DNA of 35,437 bases from Ettlia oleoabundans. Its lineage: Eukaryota > Chlorophyta > Chlorophyceae > Chlamydomonadales. Under the pieces are notes generated by a model that had not been told where the DNA came from, did not search any database, and saw only the letters and a list, made by a program, of their open reading frames with translations. Each line of letters begins with the position of its first letter. Positions within the stretch are counted from its first letter, which is position 1. A program made the translations under genes and the position numbers. The stretch is from NCBI GenBank assembly GCA_019693395.1, contig JAAMXP010000087.1, forward strand, positions 1 through 35,437, given 5' to 3'. This document shows, one piece after another, positions 22,363 through 32,655 of this stretch.

Positions 22363-24518
22363 ATGGCCCAGACCGTGGCGGTGACGGGCGGCGGTGGCTA
22401 CGTTGCTACAGAACTGATCCATCAACTGCTGGTACGTGCGCAACGCCGCTGGGTTACTCTGTGCAGCGGCGGTGCACAGGCGGTCGGCAGTTTCCCTAGC
22501 TTGCAGTTGACCAGGGCAGCTCACAGCCCCTCTCTACTGCTGCATGCAGGCCAAGGGGTACATTGTAAGGGCTACAGTACGTAGCAAGGCCGACAACACC
22601 AAGGTGGCCCACCTGACGCGCTTGGCTGAGGCACTGCCAGGTGCGGGCGCAGATGCGATTGCAGCCCTGTACTGCACACAGAGTTGCTCGTGTGCTCAGC
22701 GCCCCACGTTTGCAGGTTGCAGGCTGAGGCTGAGGTTTTCCAAGGCGTTTGATCGACTCTGCCTGGTCCTGCAGGCAGCCTTGAGTTGGTAGAGGCGGAC
22801 CTGCTGGAGGATGGGGCTTTTGATGCCGCCTTTGCGGGGTGCCGCTACGTTTTCCACACCGCATCACCCTTCTTCATTGAGGCGGCAGACCCGGAGGCGC
22901 AGCTGGTGGAACCTGCGGTCAGGGGCACACGCAACGTGATGGAGGCAGCGGCGCGGAACAAGGCGGATGTGCAGCGGGTGGTGCTCACATCGTCCTGTGC
23001 GGGTGGGAGTTGCGGGCGTGATACCTGCTGTCCCTGCAGTTGGCTGCTGCATTTGATGCGATCGGTGTCGTTCAGCCTACCGCCAAACCCTTTGGCTTCT
23101 GCTGGATACCGTGCTGTGTCTTTGACTGCCTGTCATGGTGCTGGCCTTGCCAGCTCACTGGGCTTGCTATCGCCGCCGTGTAGCGCTGTATTCTCCGCCT
23201 GCTTTGACAGCATTAAACCTTCAAACCACCCCGTGAACGGGCCCACTACTTCATTTCACACGCCACTTGATCACACCTCAATGCTTGCAGCCATCAAGGG
23301 CATGGGCAACCCAGTGCCTCCCAAAGTTGGCAGCTCTTACAGCGAGGAAGACTGGAATGAGACCTCTACCGTGCCGAAGGAGGCGTACTGGGTCAGCAAG
23401 GTGCAGGCAGAGAAGGCGGCGTGGGAGGTGGCAGAGCGGCATGGGCTGGACCTGGTCACCATACTGCCAGGTCGGGCCCAGCCTGACGCACTCTGTATTG
23501 GTGGCTGGGCAGAGCCCTAATGGGCGGTGCAGAAAGAGTTGCTGATTTACATCGGACACTCACGTCCCTCAGCCTAGAACTTGTTGTGGGTAGGGTGGGC
23601 AGTGATGCAGTGCATGCCTACTGTACCTGTGCATCACCTACTTCAACCGGCAACAACTCTTGCTGCTGCCACTGCCTTTCATGTGCCTGAGTCATTGGAA
23701 ACCTGCTGGTTGCTCCCGCCGCCGCTCTTGGTCCCACCTGCAGAATTCATCATGGGCCCAGTCATCTCAACACGCCTGGATGCCACCAGCCTGGGCTACA
23801 TGAAGGTGCGCCATGTTGCTACAGCTTGGATGCATGCTTCGGCTGGACCACTTGCCCACTGGCTGCTGGTTTGTGGGCCATCGCACGACACGCATATGTA
23901 TTCCAGCAAGCGAGCAAAGCATTTAAAAAAGAGATTGAACTTCCACCCTGTGTGTGTGTGTTGGCATCACCCCCCCCTGCCCCCATGCAGGCCTGGGTGG
24001 AAGGAAAAGCGCAGAGCGGGGCACCTGTGTTTGCAGATGTGCGGGACGTTGCACGGGCTCACATCCTGGCAGCGGAGCAGCCCACGGCCAGCGGGCGCTA
24101 CATTGTAGCAAACAGCCACAGCACGCCGCCGCACCTCATCACCACCTGGCTGCGGGTACGATAATGGAGACACCACCTAGTGCAGCAATGCTGCCACATA
24201 TGGTCGCTTGCACAACTGTCATGCCAGTGCAGCATCCCCACATTTGCTGGTGCCTGCCCTGTCTGAACCCGAGCTTGCCCTCTCAGTGCTTCCAACGCTG
24301 CCCAGCAACACCCTTGCTTTTCCCTACCGCTGCAGGAGCGCTTCCCTGAGTATGAGTTTGGTGATGGGGCCGAGGAGGAGCCCAAGGAGCTCATCAACAA
24401 CTCGCGGGTGCAGCACGAGCTGGGGCTGGCCATCACCCCCGTAAAGGAAACAATCCAGGACATGGCTGCCACACTGGTGGCGCTGGGGCTGGCACAGCCC
24501 AAGTTCAAGCCCCAGTGA
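22363..24518 (+). CDS. Dihydroflavonol 4-reductase / cinnamoyl-CoA reductase-like NADPH oxidoreductase
   Basis: Extended short-chain dehydrogenase that reduces a carbonyl with NAD(P)H; the true substrate is unknown. Seven exons (22363-22431, 22550-22640, 22775-23002, 23291-23470, 23744-23805, 23991-24155, 24336-24518) join in phase to 325 aa, the usual length. The Rossmann motif TGGGGYVATEL sits at residues 8-18, followed by RATVRSK (cofactor phosphate side), VEADLLEDGAFD, VFHTASPFF, GTRNVMEAA, LTSSCAA (catalytic Ser about 126), YWVSKVQAEKAAW (YxxxK at Y162/K166), VTILPEFIMGP and FADVRDVARAHILA. The C terminus has the usual PEYEFGDG and NNSRVQHELGL segments. No signal peptide is seen, so it is probably cytosolic. 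Algae have DFR-like paralogs without a complete flavonoid pathway, so an anthocyanin role should not be assumed. It shares a divergent promoter with the SMCHD1-like gene. Confidence 0.92.
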
Positions 24519-24780
24519 GCGGTGCAGAGTAGATGCAACGGCAGGAAAGCTCCAGTTTGCCAGCTGGATTCCTTTTTGCTACCAGGGCAACAGCAATAAA
24601 ACGGCCTTTTTGTTTTCAGCCTTGTTGCTATCTTGTGCCCATGTTTTCTTTTTTTTTAGCAGGGCTTGAAAGACAAACTGTACGAGCGGTGAGATGGGAG
24701 AAGGGCACAACACCTTGTCTACAGCTACAAACAGCTGGCAAGCAAGGTCAGCAACACGCGAAGCGAAGCCTCTGCTATAA
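24519..24780. other. Convergent 3' region of the DFR-like and cereblon genes
   Basis: The two genes end tail to tail with 262 bases between stop codons. An AATAAA hexamer at 24595-24600 lies 77 bases past the plus-strand stop. T-rich runs follow at 24607-24658. There is no supported ORF. Confidence 0.45.
24595..24600 (+). terminator. Possible AATAAA polyadenylation hexamer
   Basis: AATAAA followed by T-rich sequence, 77 bases after the DFR-like stop. Chlorophytes mostly use TGTAA, which I did not find here, so the assignment is tentative. Confidence 0.3.
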
Positions 24781-27684
24781 CTATGTATCAATGTCGCCGC
24801 TGGCTTCGCTGGCTGCTTCAAGCGAAGCGCTTGAAGTTGGCGAGTCACTTCCTTCCGCCTCCTCCTCTTCCCGCTCCCGCTCCTCCTCGGCGCTCGTCCA
24901 GCCGCCATCGCCATCCTCGCTGCTGCCATCAGCATGCAAGTAGGCACCTCCATGCGGCCCAGGACTGCGGGTGCCAGCCGCCTGCAGCGCAGGCCTCCGC
25001 AGGCCCCAGAAGCTGCGCGGCCGCAGGCTGGGGCGCACTGCCGTGAACCCCCAGCCCAGGTGCTGTCCGCAGGTGCAATAGGCGCACTGCCAAGCATAGC
25101 CTGCTCAATGAACAGAAGTGGAGGTGAGGATAGCTGTACATGTGCATACTCCGTTGTAGCACTGAGCCAAGTGGGCGCAGCCATGCATATGCATGCGGGG
25201 GGGAGGGGAGCATGGCACAGTCTACCAGCGGCAGCTACCTGGGAACCAGCTGTGTGCGGTTTCAGGCTCCCCTTCCAACTGCACGTTGCCAGACACCTGC
25301 ATACAGTTAGTGACGCATGTCAGGAACAAGATGGCTCTGTGGGGTGAAGGACACTGCTCACCAAAAATGTCGGGTTGAGAGCTGTTGCATGTTTCCCTAA
25401 CACTGCCCCTGCTGAAGGGACATGATCTTCCATCCCAACCGCCGCTCCACCCTCCCATTCACCTGCCCACCCACCTTGGACATTGTGACGATATCGTGCA
25501 CAAAGGAGTGGCTGTTGACGTAGCAGGCGCTGATCCCCTCCTCGCTCATCTGGGGGGGCAGGGCAGGGATGGGGCAGAAAGAAAGGGGCATGCAAGCATA
25601 TCAGCAGCCATGTAGCAGCATGCACTTGGGGGTCATGAACAACGCTTCAAACAGCAAACTGCCTACCTGCAAGGCATCTGCGCTGCGTGCCAAGGCTGTG
25701 CCGCAAACGCGGCAGGACAGTACACCCAGCTCCCGCAACAGCTTGCACTCAGCACGGAGCCGTGCATCCACTGCAGCCCAAAATTGTGCAGAGGGCACAG
25801 TGGCTGAGAACCTGTCACGTCATGCAGACGAGCAATGCGCCAGGCGGTGGCCTCTTAAGGCGGCCAGAGCAGTCCGGGTCAGCTTTTCCACAGCAAGTCC
25901 TTGACAGCATAGCCTTGGCTCAGCGGCCACCACTACCACCACCACCACACACACGCTCACCTGTGCGTGCCTCCAGCAGCTGCTGTCGCACATTGTCATC
26001 CACAGGCAGGTTGGAGAGCAGGAAGTAGGAGAGCTCACGCGGGTCGCCCTCAAACTCACGCGCCTGTGCTGACATGGAGAGCAAGCACGTCCCACATTGA
26101 ATGGCTAGGCAGGATTGATCCTGAAGCTCCGCTGCCAAAGTGAGAAAGCACTGGACGTTAGAGCCCACACGGGTGTAATTCGTGTTTATGGTTACGATGG
26201 TGGACTCCACCCCCCGAAATTGCTAACGCCCCCAGTAGCGGGCAGGGGAGCACCGTGCTCACACCATCCCACCTGACCCCCGCCCCGAATACCTGTGGCG
26301 CAATGGAGTGGAAGAGGCGCCTGGCGCGCTTGGCCAGCTGCCAGGGATCATATGCTGAGTACAAGGTGCGCGGGTGCCAGGCCATGCCCGCCTGCGCCTC
26401 AGCAGGCACAGGCAGCGGTAACGGCTCCGGGAGCACCCTGCACATGATGGTCGCAAACTAAAACAGAAGGCTGGTTTTGGCAGGGCACACACAATTTAAA
26501 GTATGTGCTGTGTTCGATTTGGGCAATTTTAGATGCGGCCTGAACTAATGCAGATTGCTTGGGCTGCCATCTGCACCATACCTGACAGGCACCGAGGACA
26601 GCTGCAGGCCAACCTCTACCAACGCCTCCAGCTGCACCTCCACACGCTGCCGCCCTGCAGGCATTTGCCAAGGTACCGCTGGTATGAGTATGAGCCCATG
26701 GACTGAAAGCCGCTACATGTGCCGGCCTTTGCTGTTCATTTTACTGCCTCAAAAGGGTGGCTGCAAAATGGGTGCACCCATAGCCACAAGGTAGCCGGCA
26801 GGCGCACCTTTGGCCAGCAGGTTGGTGCCGCCCCCACCCATCTTCCGTATCTCCGCCACGCAGCCCACCCTGCAACGGCAACACACAACAGCTGCTGTTT
26901 CCCAAAAGGGTTTGACCACTGCGCCCCCAACAAGTGTCGTGACCGTGTGAGGAGTGACGGGCCTTGCTCACCTCTGCAGCATGAGCTGTGGAGTGAAGTA
27001 GCTACGTGAGCAACAGACCACAGCAATGAGGCGGGTAAGGGGAGCGGGTGCCTGCAGCGACTGCTCAACCAGCGACCGATCGCCGCGGAAGGTCAGGCGC
27101 AATGGCAGAGTGCTGCCAGGGCACAGCACCAGGCCTGCAAGGACAAAGAGTTGGACAGATATATACTAGGGCAGGGCAGGTGCCAAACGAGAAGCAGCTG
27201 CTGATGACTCGACCCCCAAGCGGCTTCCAGCAGCCGCCACCCAGATGGCGCCCAACCGCTGGTCGCCTCACCATCCAGCGGCAGCACTGGGAGACGGTAG
27301 ACCTGCCCCTCCTCCAGCAGGCCAGTGCTGCCCTCTAGATCATCAACCTCTGCAGCCAAACATAGGCACTTAAACGGGGAAGGGCAGGTTCCTTGTGTGT
27401 GCAGCCTGGCGCCAGCAGCCCTGTTGGGTGCCACAGGAGCGGTGGATGTCACCATACTGCAAACCTCCAAGCATCGCCCCCAAAGCCCAGGAGCTCCGAT
27501 GATGCCCACCTCCCAAATAAGAGTGTGTGGCTACAACCGTAGGATCAAGAGCCACCTCCTCTGCCGCGTTAGCAACTGCCGCTGGCTCTGCCGCAGCAGA
27601 GCGGCCGCCCAGTTGAACGGACGCTTCCCCGCGCATATCCCCGCCCTCGCCGCCCTCGACGGCGGCCGCCTGTAGCTCGCTCAT
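24781..27684 (-). CDS. CRBN: Cereblon (CUL4-DDB1 substrate receptor with LON-like and CULT domains)
   Basis: Substrate-recognition subunit of a CRL4 ubiquitin ligase. Eleven exons (27684-27510, 27349-27272, 27134-26972, 26869-26808, 26678-26582, 26437-26293, 26063-25961, 25770-25667, 25549-25475, 25296-25239, 25100-24781) join in phase to 459 aa; human cereblon has 442. Residues 1-70 are a disordered, acidic/Ala-rich lead. The LON-like domain starts with YRLPVLPLDG and LCPGSTLPLRL (about 76-100). The helical DDB1-binding segment follows (TLYSAYDPWQLAKRARRLF ... LSYFLLSNLPVDDNVRQQLL). The CULT domain holds CRVCG (C294, C297), YVNSHSFVHDIVTM, HSWFPGYAW and HLGWGF; the three tryptophans that form the thalidomide/degron pocket in animals are present (W351, W357, W370). 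The second zinc pair is C359/C362, with an extra C364 and altered spacing to W370. An acidic Ser/Glu tail follows SFWGLRRPAL. Ligase function is inferred from the family. Confidence 0.93.
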
Positions 27685-28240
27685 GCTAACACGGCCTCCC
27701 GCTGCTCTTGCCGGCAGCAAACTTCCGTCGCTGCAGTTCACTGTGCGCGCGACACCACTGCCCGCAGTAAACTTTGGGGAGGCCTTGACCAACTAACTGC
27801 AAAGGAGTCCGGCCTGTTTGAGCGACAGGAAACCCTAGTATGCTGCGGCCGCTGTGGCGGCGTGAGTTGCCGTTGCCATGTTGGCAACAACGGCCCTGGC
27901 ATTGACAGCAGCTCAAGCATTACATCGCTTGTTGCCGCAGACTGCTATGGCCTTCTATCCCATACAACGTCATATGCATAATCCATCACATACATAGGAC
28001 ATAATTGAGGCCAGCATGTATCTGTCATCCTATGCACGTCACAGTTCTTGCCCCAGTCTAAAGCTCTTGCATGCAAACAACCACCACGCTGTCGCTGGAA
28101 GATATGATCGTTAAGGAAGCAACACGAGTTCTTGTGCCATGTGCACGGAGCTTTAGCGCTTCCTTACTAGGTTCAGCGCCTGCAGCAAGGCCCATCACGA
28201 TGTTGCTGCCTTCAGTTCTGGACATCATTCCAAGCCTCGT
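27685..28240. other. Intergenic region upstream of cereblon / downstream of tandem gene A
   Basis: Stretch of 556 bases with no supported gene. It should contain the cereblon promoter and 5' UTR (left side) and the 3' UTR of tandem gene A (right side). A hairpin-forming inverted repeat lies at 27869-27893 and an AT-rich patch at about 27955-28010. A minus-strand TGTAA (27920-27924) is 317 bases past the tandem gene A stop, rather far for its polyadenylation signal. Confidence 0.45.
27869..27893. repeat. Inverted repeat upstream of cereblon
   Basis: GTTGCCA and TGGCAAC arms (27872-27878 and 27882-27888) around TGT. Flanking GCC and GGC can extend the stem past an AAC bulge. It may fold as a hairpin in the cereblon 5' leader, about 190 bases before the ATG. 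Confidence 0.55.
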
Positions 28241-30260
28241 TTACACTACCATTTTGAGGGCCATGGGAATCACCTTGCGCAGTGCATCCAAAACGCCCGA
28301 CTCCGGTATCAACTTGCTCACAAACTCGGTCTGGCTGAACTGCTGCGCCAGCTTCTGGGCCTCTGCATGCGCAAGGTTGCAAAACAAGCAGGTAGGAGGA
28401 AGAGCATTAAGCAAAAACCTCTTCCGCTGTATCTGGCTTTCAGATATCAGAGCCTTTAAACGCCAGGGTGGAAGCGGCATAGCCAAGCGCCCCCGATCTC
28501 ATTCAATATGGAGCCCACTGCCTATATCTGACAAGCTGCTGTGGCGACGACTAGCAGCGCCGCCTGGCCCACCTGCGGTGCAGTGCGCCCAGACCTTGAG
28601 GTACTCCTCGTCCAGCGCCTGGTTGATACTGGCGCGCGCCTGCATGCGCATGTGTGGGTCCTCAATGATGTCCAGCTGGTCAGGCTCCTGCAAGGAGGGG
28701 GATAAAGCCCACCACACAAACCTCTCTTGCACTGGTTGCCTGACACAGTTGCGTGGTGCTCTCGACAGACAAGTGCTGTATATAGCGTAAGGCGGTGAAT
28801 AGAGAAGCACTGGCGGCAAATTCATGTATTGTGTAAAAGCCCGGGGGTAGCTCAGCCTCACCTCGTACAGCTGGGTCAGCAGCTCGTACGGCAGCGGCAC
28901 CTTCTGGGACGCGCAGTGCAGCTCAAAGTTGGTAACTCCCCTGCAGTTAGTGGTGCAGCTTGGCATTGGCACCAAGACCTAGCCTCCAGCCTCATTGCCC
29001 GCGCTCCTCCCTCGTAAAATGTGGCAGGAGCTACAGTGCCCCCCAAACCTTGTTAACATTACATTGATGAAAGAAAGGCACTCGCACCTCCTCATTGCCA
29101 CCTGCTTGCGCTCCAGCTCCCATTCAGTAATCAGGAGGCGGTCTCGGATCTTCTGTGTGCTCTGAAGGTACCTGCGGGCAGCTTGGAACCTTTCAAACCA
29201 GTTAACCGCAACCATTGCTGCAGGTGTAGTGAATGTACAATTCTGCGCTCGCAGATGAAAATACATCTGGGATTGGAGCCGGAGCTGGAACGCTCCAACC
29301 AGCTGAATGCACAGTGGGCTAACTGCGTTGAGCGAGGACGCCCTGCTGGTAAGTAAACCAAGGGGGTGATGGCTCACCCCTTGCTCATCAGCTGTGTGAA
29401 GGTGTCCATCACAGTGTCCCAGGACTTCTCATCATGCTGCATCACATGATGATGAGTCCAGCAGCACAATGAGTCCAGCAGCACAATAATGGCATGGTGT
29501 GGTGGGCTTTCCTATGTGTATACAGCGTCATGCACCAGCAGCGCACCACCAATAGTGGACAAATCATGTGCAGTGTATGCAGATTGTGTTGTGTAAAGGG
29601 TGTATGTGTGTTCGGGTGGGGCGAGGGTGGGAGGGTGGGGGGTTCAAGCAATTGAAGAATCAACCAATGTTGCCAGCCCACCTCTAGCTGGTTGTCCTGC
29701 TGGTGCTGCAGCTGCTCCAAAGCTTCGGCATCGCCGCTTCCGCCGCCGCCGCTGGCACCTGCCGACCGCACGGCCTCCGCCAAACTAACAGCTCGCTGCC
29801 GTGCATGGTCGTTCAGCTGCTCCAGCTGGGCTTGAATTACGTCCATCCTGCCGAAAACAAAAGAGCTTGCTTGCTTGCTTGGTTGTCGCTGGGATGCTGA
29901 GTACACTCTGGCAACCTTGACAACTTCCGGATCCCACTGGTTGTAAGCCTGCCTGCAGCATCAACCTGGCACCAGCTAGTTTGCCTTGCCAATCCAGCAA
30001 ACTCACCGTTTCTTCAGCGCGCTAACGTCCCTCCTCAGCTCAAACTCCACCTCCGGGCTGATGCTGCTAGCGCTGGCGGTGGCGGCTGGTGGCCCACCAT
30101 CCTTGGGCTCTTCCCGGTCACCTCCGAGAAACATCAGCGCGCTGTATGCGCGAGAACGCTGCCCTCTTATTTCTGCTGCCCGCCGTAAGGTTGCCGGAGT
30201 CGCACGGCACAGTGCGGGGACCGTGCGAGGGCAGGTGCAGGGCGTAGGTCGTGCCAGCAT
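28241..30260 (-). CDS. Tandem paralog A: unrecognised coiled-coil protein with organelle-type N terminus
   Basis: I do not recognise this family. Seven exons (30260-30007, 29847-29682, 29436-29378, 29171-29088, 28940-28862, 28687-28573, 28362-28241) join in phase to 292 aa. The first 45 residues are rich in Arg, Ala, Pro and Thr and almost without acidic residues, like a chloroplast or mitochondrial presequence. Residues 70-140 predict a coiled coil (LRRDVSALKKRMDVIQAQL, then LNDHARQRAVSLAEAV). A helical body follows: SWDTVMDTFTQL, KIRDRLLITEWELERKQVA, FELHCASQKVPLPYELLTQL, IIEDPHMRMQARASINQAL, EAQKLAQQFSQTEFVSKLIP and VLDALRKVIP. It is aligned almost gap-free over its body with the next gene upstream (30542-32406), so both are real and arose by duplication. 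There is no membrane helix and no enzyme motif. A structural or adaptor role in an organelle is possible but unproven. Confidence 0.8.
29454..29487. repeat. 17-bp tandem duplication in an intron
   Basis: GAGTCCAGCAGCACAAT is repeated head to tail (29454-29470 and 29471-29487) just upstream, in the sense direction, of the third exon of tandem paralog A. Confidence 0.85.
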
Positions 30261-30541
30261 GGTGCGCAACGTTCAAAAGTAAGGAAATAATTCTGTCGGG
30301 TCAGAGACAGCGCCTAACGTCGCTGCTGTTTAGTAATCTGGACACGTACTGCCTGCTGTAGCTGCTTGCTGGGAGATATTTTACACACTTGCATCTTAAT
30401 AGGATAAGCGTGTGTAGTTGTAAATCACAAATCGGAAGTGGATGGTTTCAACATCACACAGACTTGAAGATGGTCGACGTCAACAGGCTCGTAGTGGCGC
30501 TCTGCCGCCGTGCCAATGGAAACTTAATAGGTTGGAAGGCC
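30261..30541. other. Region between the tandem paralogs
   Basis: 281 bases with the 3' UTR of paralog B and the promoter of paralog A. A minus-strand TGTAA (30381-30385) lies about 160 bases past the paralog B stop. No supported ORF. Confidence 0.45.
30381..30385 (-). terminator. TGTAA polyadenylation element for tandem paralog B
   Basis: Minus-strand TGTAA in an AT-rich setting, 157 bases past the stop at 30542. Confidence 0.45.
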
Positions 30542-32406
30542 CTATGGAATGTGGGTGGCGTTCAAGACAGGCGAAATCATTCTTTTGAGGGAGTCGATGA
30601 CGCCATGCTCGAACGGGTCTGGGATAAGCTTGGAGATGAACTCAGCCTGCAAAAAGCGAAGAAGGCAATGGCGGCAACAGTAGCAGCAGCGGCCGTACAA
30701 CAGTGGCAATGGCGGCAGCAGCCTGAATAGCAGCAGCAGCAGCAGCAGTTACCTCCGAGAACTGTGTGGCCAAGCGCTGCGCCTCCACAGTGCAAGCCTC
30801 CCACGCCTTCACACGTGCCTCAGCATCCGCCTACACAAAGCAACACAGGGCCCATCAACACAGCCATCACGCAGCATTGCATCTCACCTTGCCAGCATGC
30901 AGCTGGAAGCACAAGGAAGCAGTAGCGCCTCGACCAGTTGCTCCAACGGCTGGCGCAGTCGAATCACTGCCCTGCACGCAACCCCCCATACCCCACGCAC
31001 CCACCCACCCACATCCACCCCCACAACCACACTGGGGGCATGCATTGCCTGCTTGCCTGCGTTATGATGGAGCGGGCATGCATGCGCAGCAAGGGGTCCT
31101 CTATGGCCTCCAGGCTGGTGGGGTCCTCATACAGCGCTGTGATCACTTCATACGGCACGTCCACGTGGCTGGAGGCGCAGTACGCCTCAAACCGGCTCAC
31201 ACCGCTGCAACGGTAGCAGGGTTGGGATTCAGCTGATTGTACAGTCAAACAGCCAATCAGCACTATGCACATGGCAGTGAGAGGAATGATGCCGGGGAAG
31301 CAACCATACAGGGACAGGTGTGGAAAGCCTGGTACCATTTGCCAGCCAACCCGCTGCGCTGAGGCCTGGCCCTGCTCACGTCTGCAGCGCAATGGGGCGC
31401 AGCCCGAGCTCGTACTCAGTCGCCATCAGCCGGTTGCGCAGGGAGTCAACGGCCCTGATGTATGTGGTGCTCAGAGCAAGCGTAAAGCTGCGTGGCATGC
31501 AAGGGAGGCGGGAGGTGCGCCCAGGCAGCATGAGGTGTGTAGACCCAGCTAGGCCCCGGGGGTTCAAGAAGGCAGCATGTGGGGTGCCATGACGCCACCT
31601 CCAAGCGATACCAGCTATGGTACATGAGTGGTCATGCGTATCCCGGCACTCGCTTGCCTGTTGCGATAGCTGTCCCAATGCCTTGCATGGTCGCTGGGCT
31701 GCAGCAACCAGCGGCGGGTGTTGTGCAATGGTGGTTATGCAGGGTCCACTACACATGCCTTGGCTGCCTGATAGATGCACTTGGGCCGAAACAACCGCAT
31801 GAAGAAAACACGTGGCATCCAAGCCGCACCGAGGCCCTCACCAGTTCATCGTCCGAGTGCTGGGAATGCAGGTGGTGGGCGTTTTGGTCAGCGTGGAACA
31901 TGGCCCTCAGCGCCACAGCTCGATCTTTGGACCGCTCCTCCAGCTGATCCAACTGCCCCTCAATCTCCTCAACCCTGAGGCACACAGGTAAACTACAAAA
32001 CATATCCTTCAAACACACGATTAACAAAAGAGGTTTCAATCCTGGTTGGTGCATGCTGCGAGGGGTTGGGGCAAGGCACAGGGTACCCGGCAGTGCCAAG
32101 AAGGGCAGTTTTGCCGCCCTGGCTTCCAGCCCGCCCTAGCTGCCTGCTGAGGCATTTACACCTGTCTTTCAGCTCCAAATAGTGCGATATAAGCTTCTCA
32201 ATGTCGATATGCTGTTGTGTGTCAACTGCATCCATGCTTTTGGGGCCTCGCTTGAAGTGGAAGTCGGGGGTGGCTCCTGCCGACGCCTGCAAGCGGTGGG
32301 CCCTACCACCCCGTTTGCCTGAGCTCGTAGGCGTTCCTGATGCGATGTGCCGGCCGTGCATGCGTTTTCGGCAGGGTGACTGGCTGCAGCAGGACGCGGC
32401 CTGCAT
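30542..32406 (-). CDS. Tandem paralog B: unrecognised coiled-coil protein with organelle-type N terminus
   Basis: Same unrecognised family as paralog A. Seven exons (32406-32162, 31974-31842, 31698-31658, 31487-31380, 31204-31057, 30830-30753, 30646-30542) join in phase to 285 aa. The N terminus is Ser/Arg/Lys-rich with few acidic residues (about 1-50) and suggests an organelle presequence. The body matches paralog A block by block: VEEIEGQLDQLEERSKDRAV, HWDSYRNSFTLAL, VDSLRNRLMATEYELGLRP, FEAYCASSHVDVPYEVITAL, AIEDPLLRMHARSIITQ, VKAWEACTVEAQRLATQF and EFISKLIPDPFEHGVIDSL. The strongest blocks are (V/L)PYE(V/L)xTxLYE, IEDPxxRMxAR, EAQxLAxQFS and EF(V/I)SKLIP. Introns 3 and 5 are GC-AG and were placed by the alignment to paralog A. 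The 41-base third exon is the weakest element. Function is unknown. Confidence 0.78.
30731..30748. repeat. (CAG)6 microsatellite in an intron
   Basis: Six CAG units just inside intron 6 of paralog B, four bases after its GTAA donor in the sense direction. Confidence 0.9.
31055..31058 (-). other. GC-AG intron donor (paralog B intron 5)
   Basis: The exon ends ACGCAG and the intron begins GCAAGC. Joining in phase 0 to GCG at 30830 gives SIITQADAEARVKAW, which lines up with paralog A's SINQALDEEYLKVW, where no intron exists. Confidence 0.75.
31656..31659 (-). other. GC-AG intron donor (paralog B intron 3)
   Basis: The exon ends AACAG and the intron begins GCAAGC, phase 2. Joining to 31487 gives WDSYRNSFTLALS, which aligns gap-free with paralog A's WDTVMDTFTQLMS. 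Confidence 0.6.
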
Positions 32407-32655
32407 GAATCCGACACGCCAGGGTTTGGATGGCGGAGGTTGCTTGGCTGCGGTTGCGTGTAGGTTAAAGGCAAGCGAACGAAAGGGACAGTCTGGAAAC
32501 GTCGCACAGCCACGGCACGACAGCTCAAAGGTGGGATCATGGCGGGCTGCGGTGCTGCCGCTGCCTGCGCTGGCACATGTGCTATCAACAGACCATCACT
32601 AGACCGACAGCTAAATTTACATACACTAGGGTGGCATCAGCTAACTGTACATCTG
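32407..32655. other. Region between the lipase stop and the start of paralog B
   Basis: 249 bases holding the lipase 3' UTR and the paralog B promoter. TGTAA on the minus strand at 32617-32621. No supported ORF. Confidence 0.45.
32617..32621 (-). terminator. TGTAA polyadenylation element for the patatin-like lipase
   Basis: Minus-strand TGTAA in AT-rich sequence, 35 bases past the lipase stop at 32656. Confidence 0.55.

Noticed and set aside
26259..26492. Alternative reading frame in cereblon exon 6
   Set aside because: It follows from an acceptor at TTTTAG. The acceptor at 26438 (GTGCAG) instead gives RVLPEPLPLPV and the DDB1-binding helices in the phase required by the previous exon.
27685..27792. 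Cereblon start at an upstream in-frame TTG (27792)
   Set aside because: Not an ATG, and nuclear algal genes rarely start at TTG. The first in-frame ATG is at 27684.
28071..28790. 239-codon plus-strand ORF
   Set aside because: Antisense shadow of the last exons of tandem paralog A, which are supported by alignment with paralog B.
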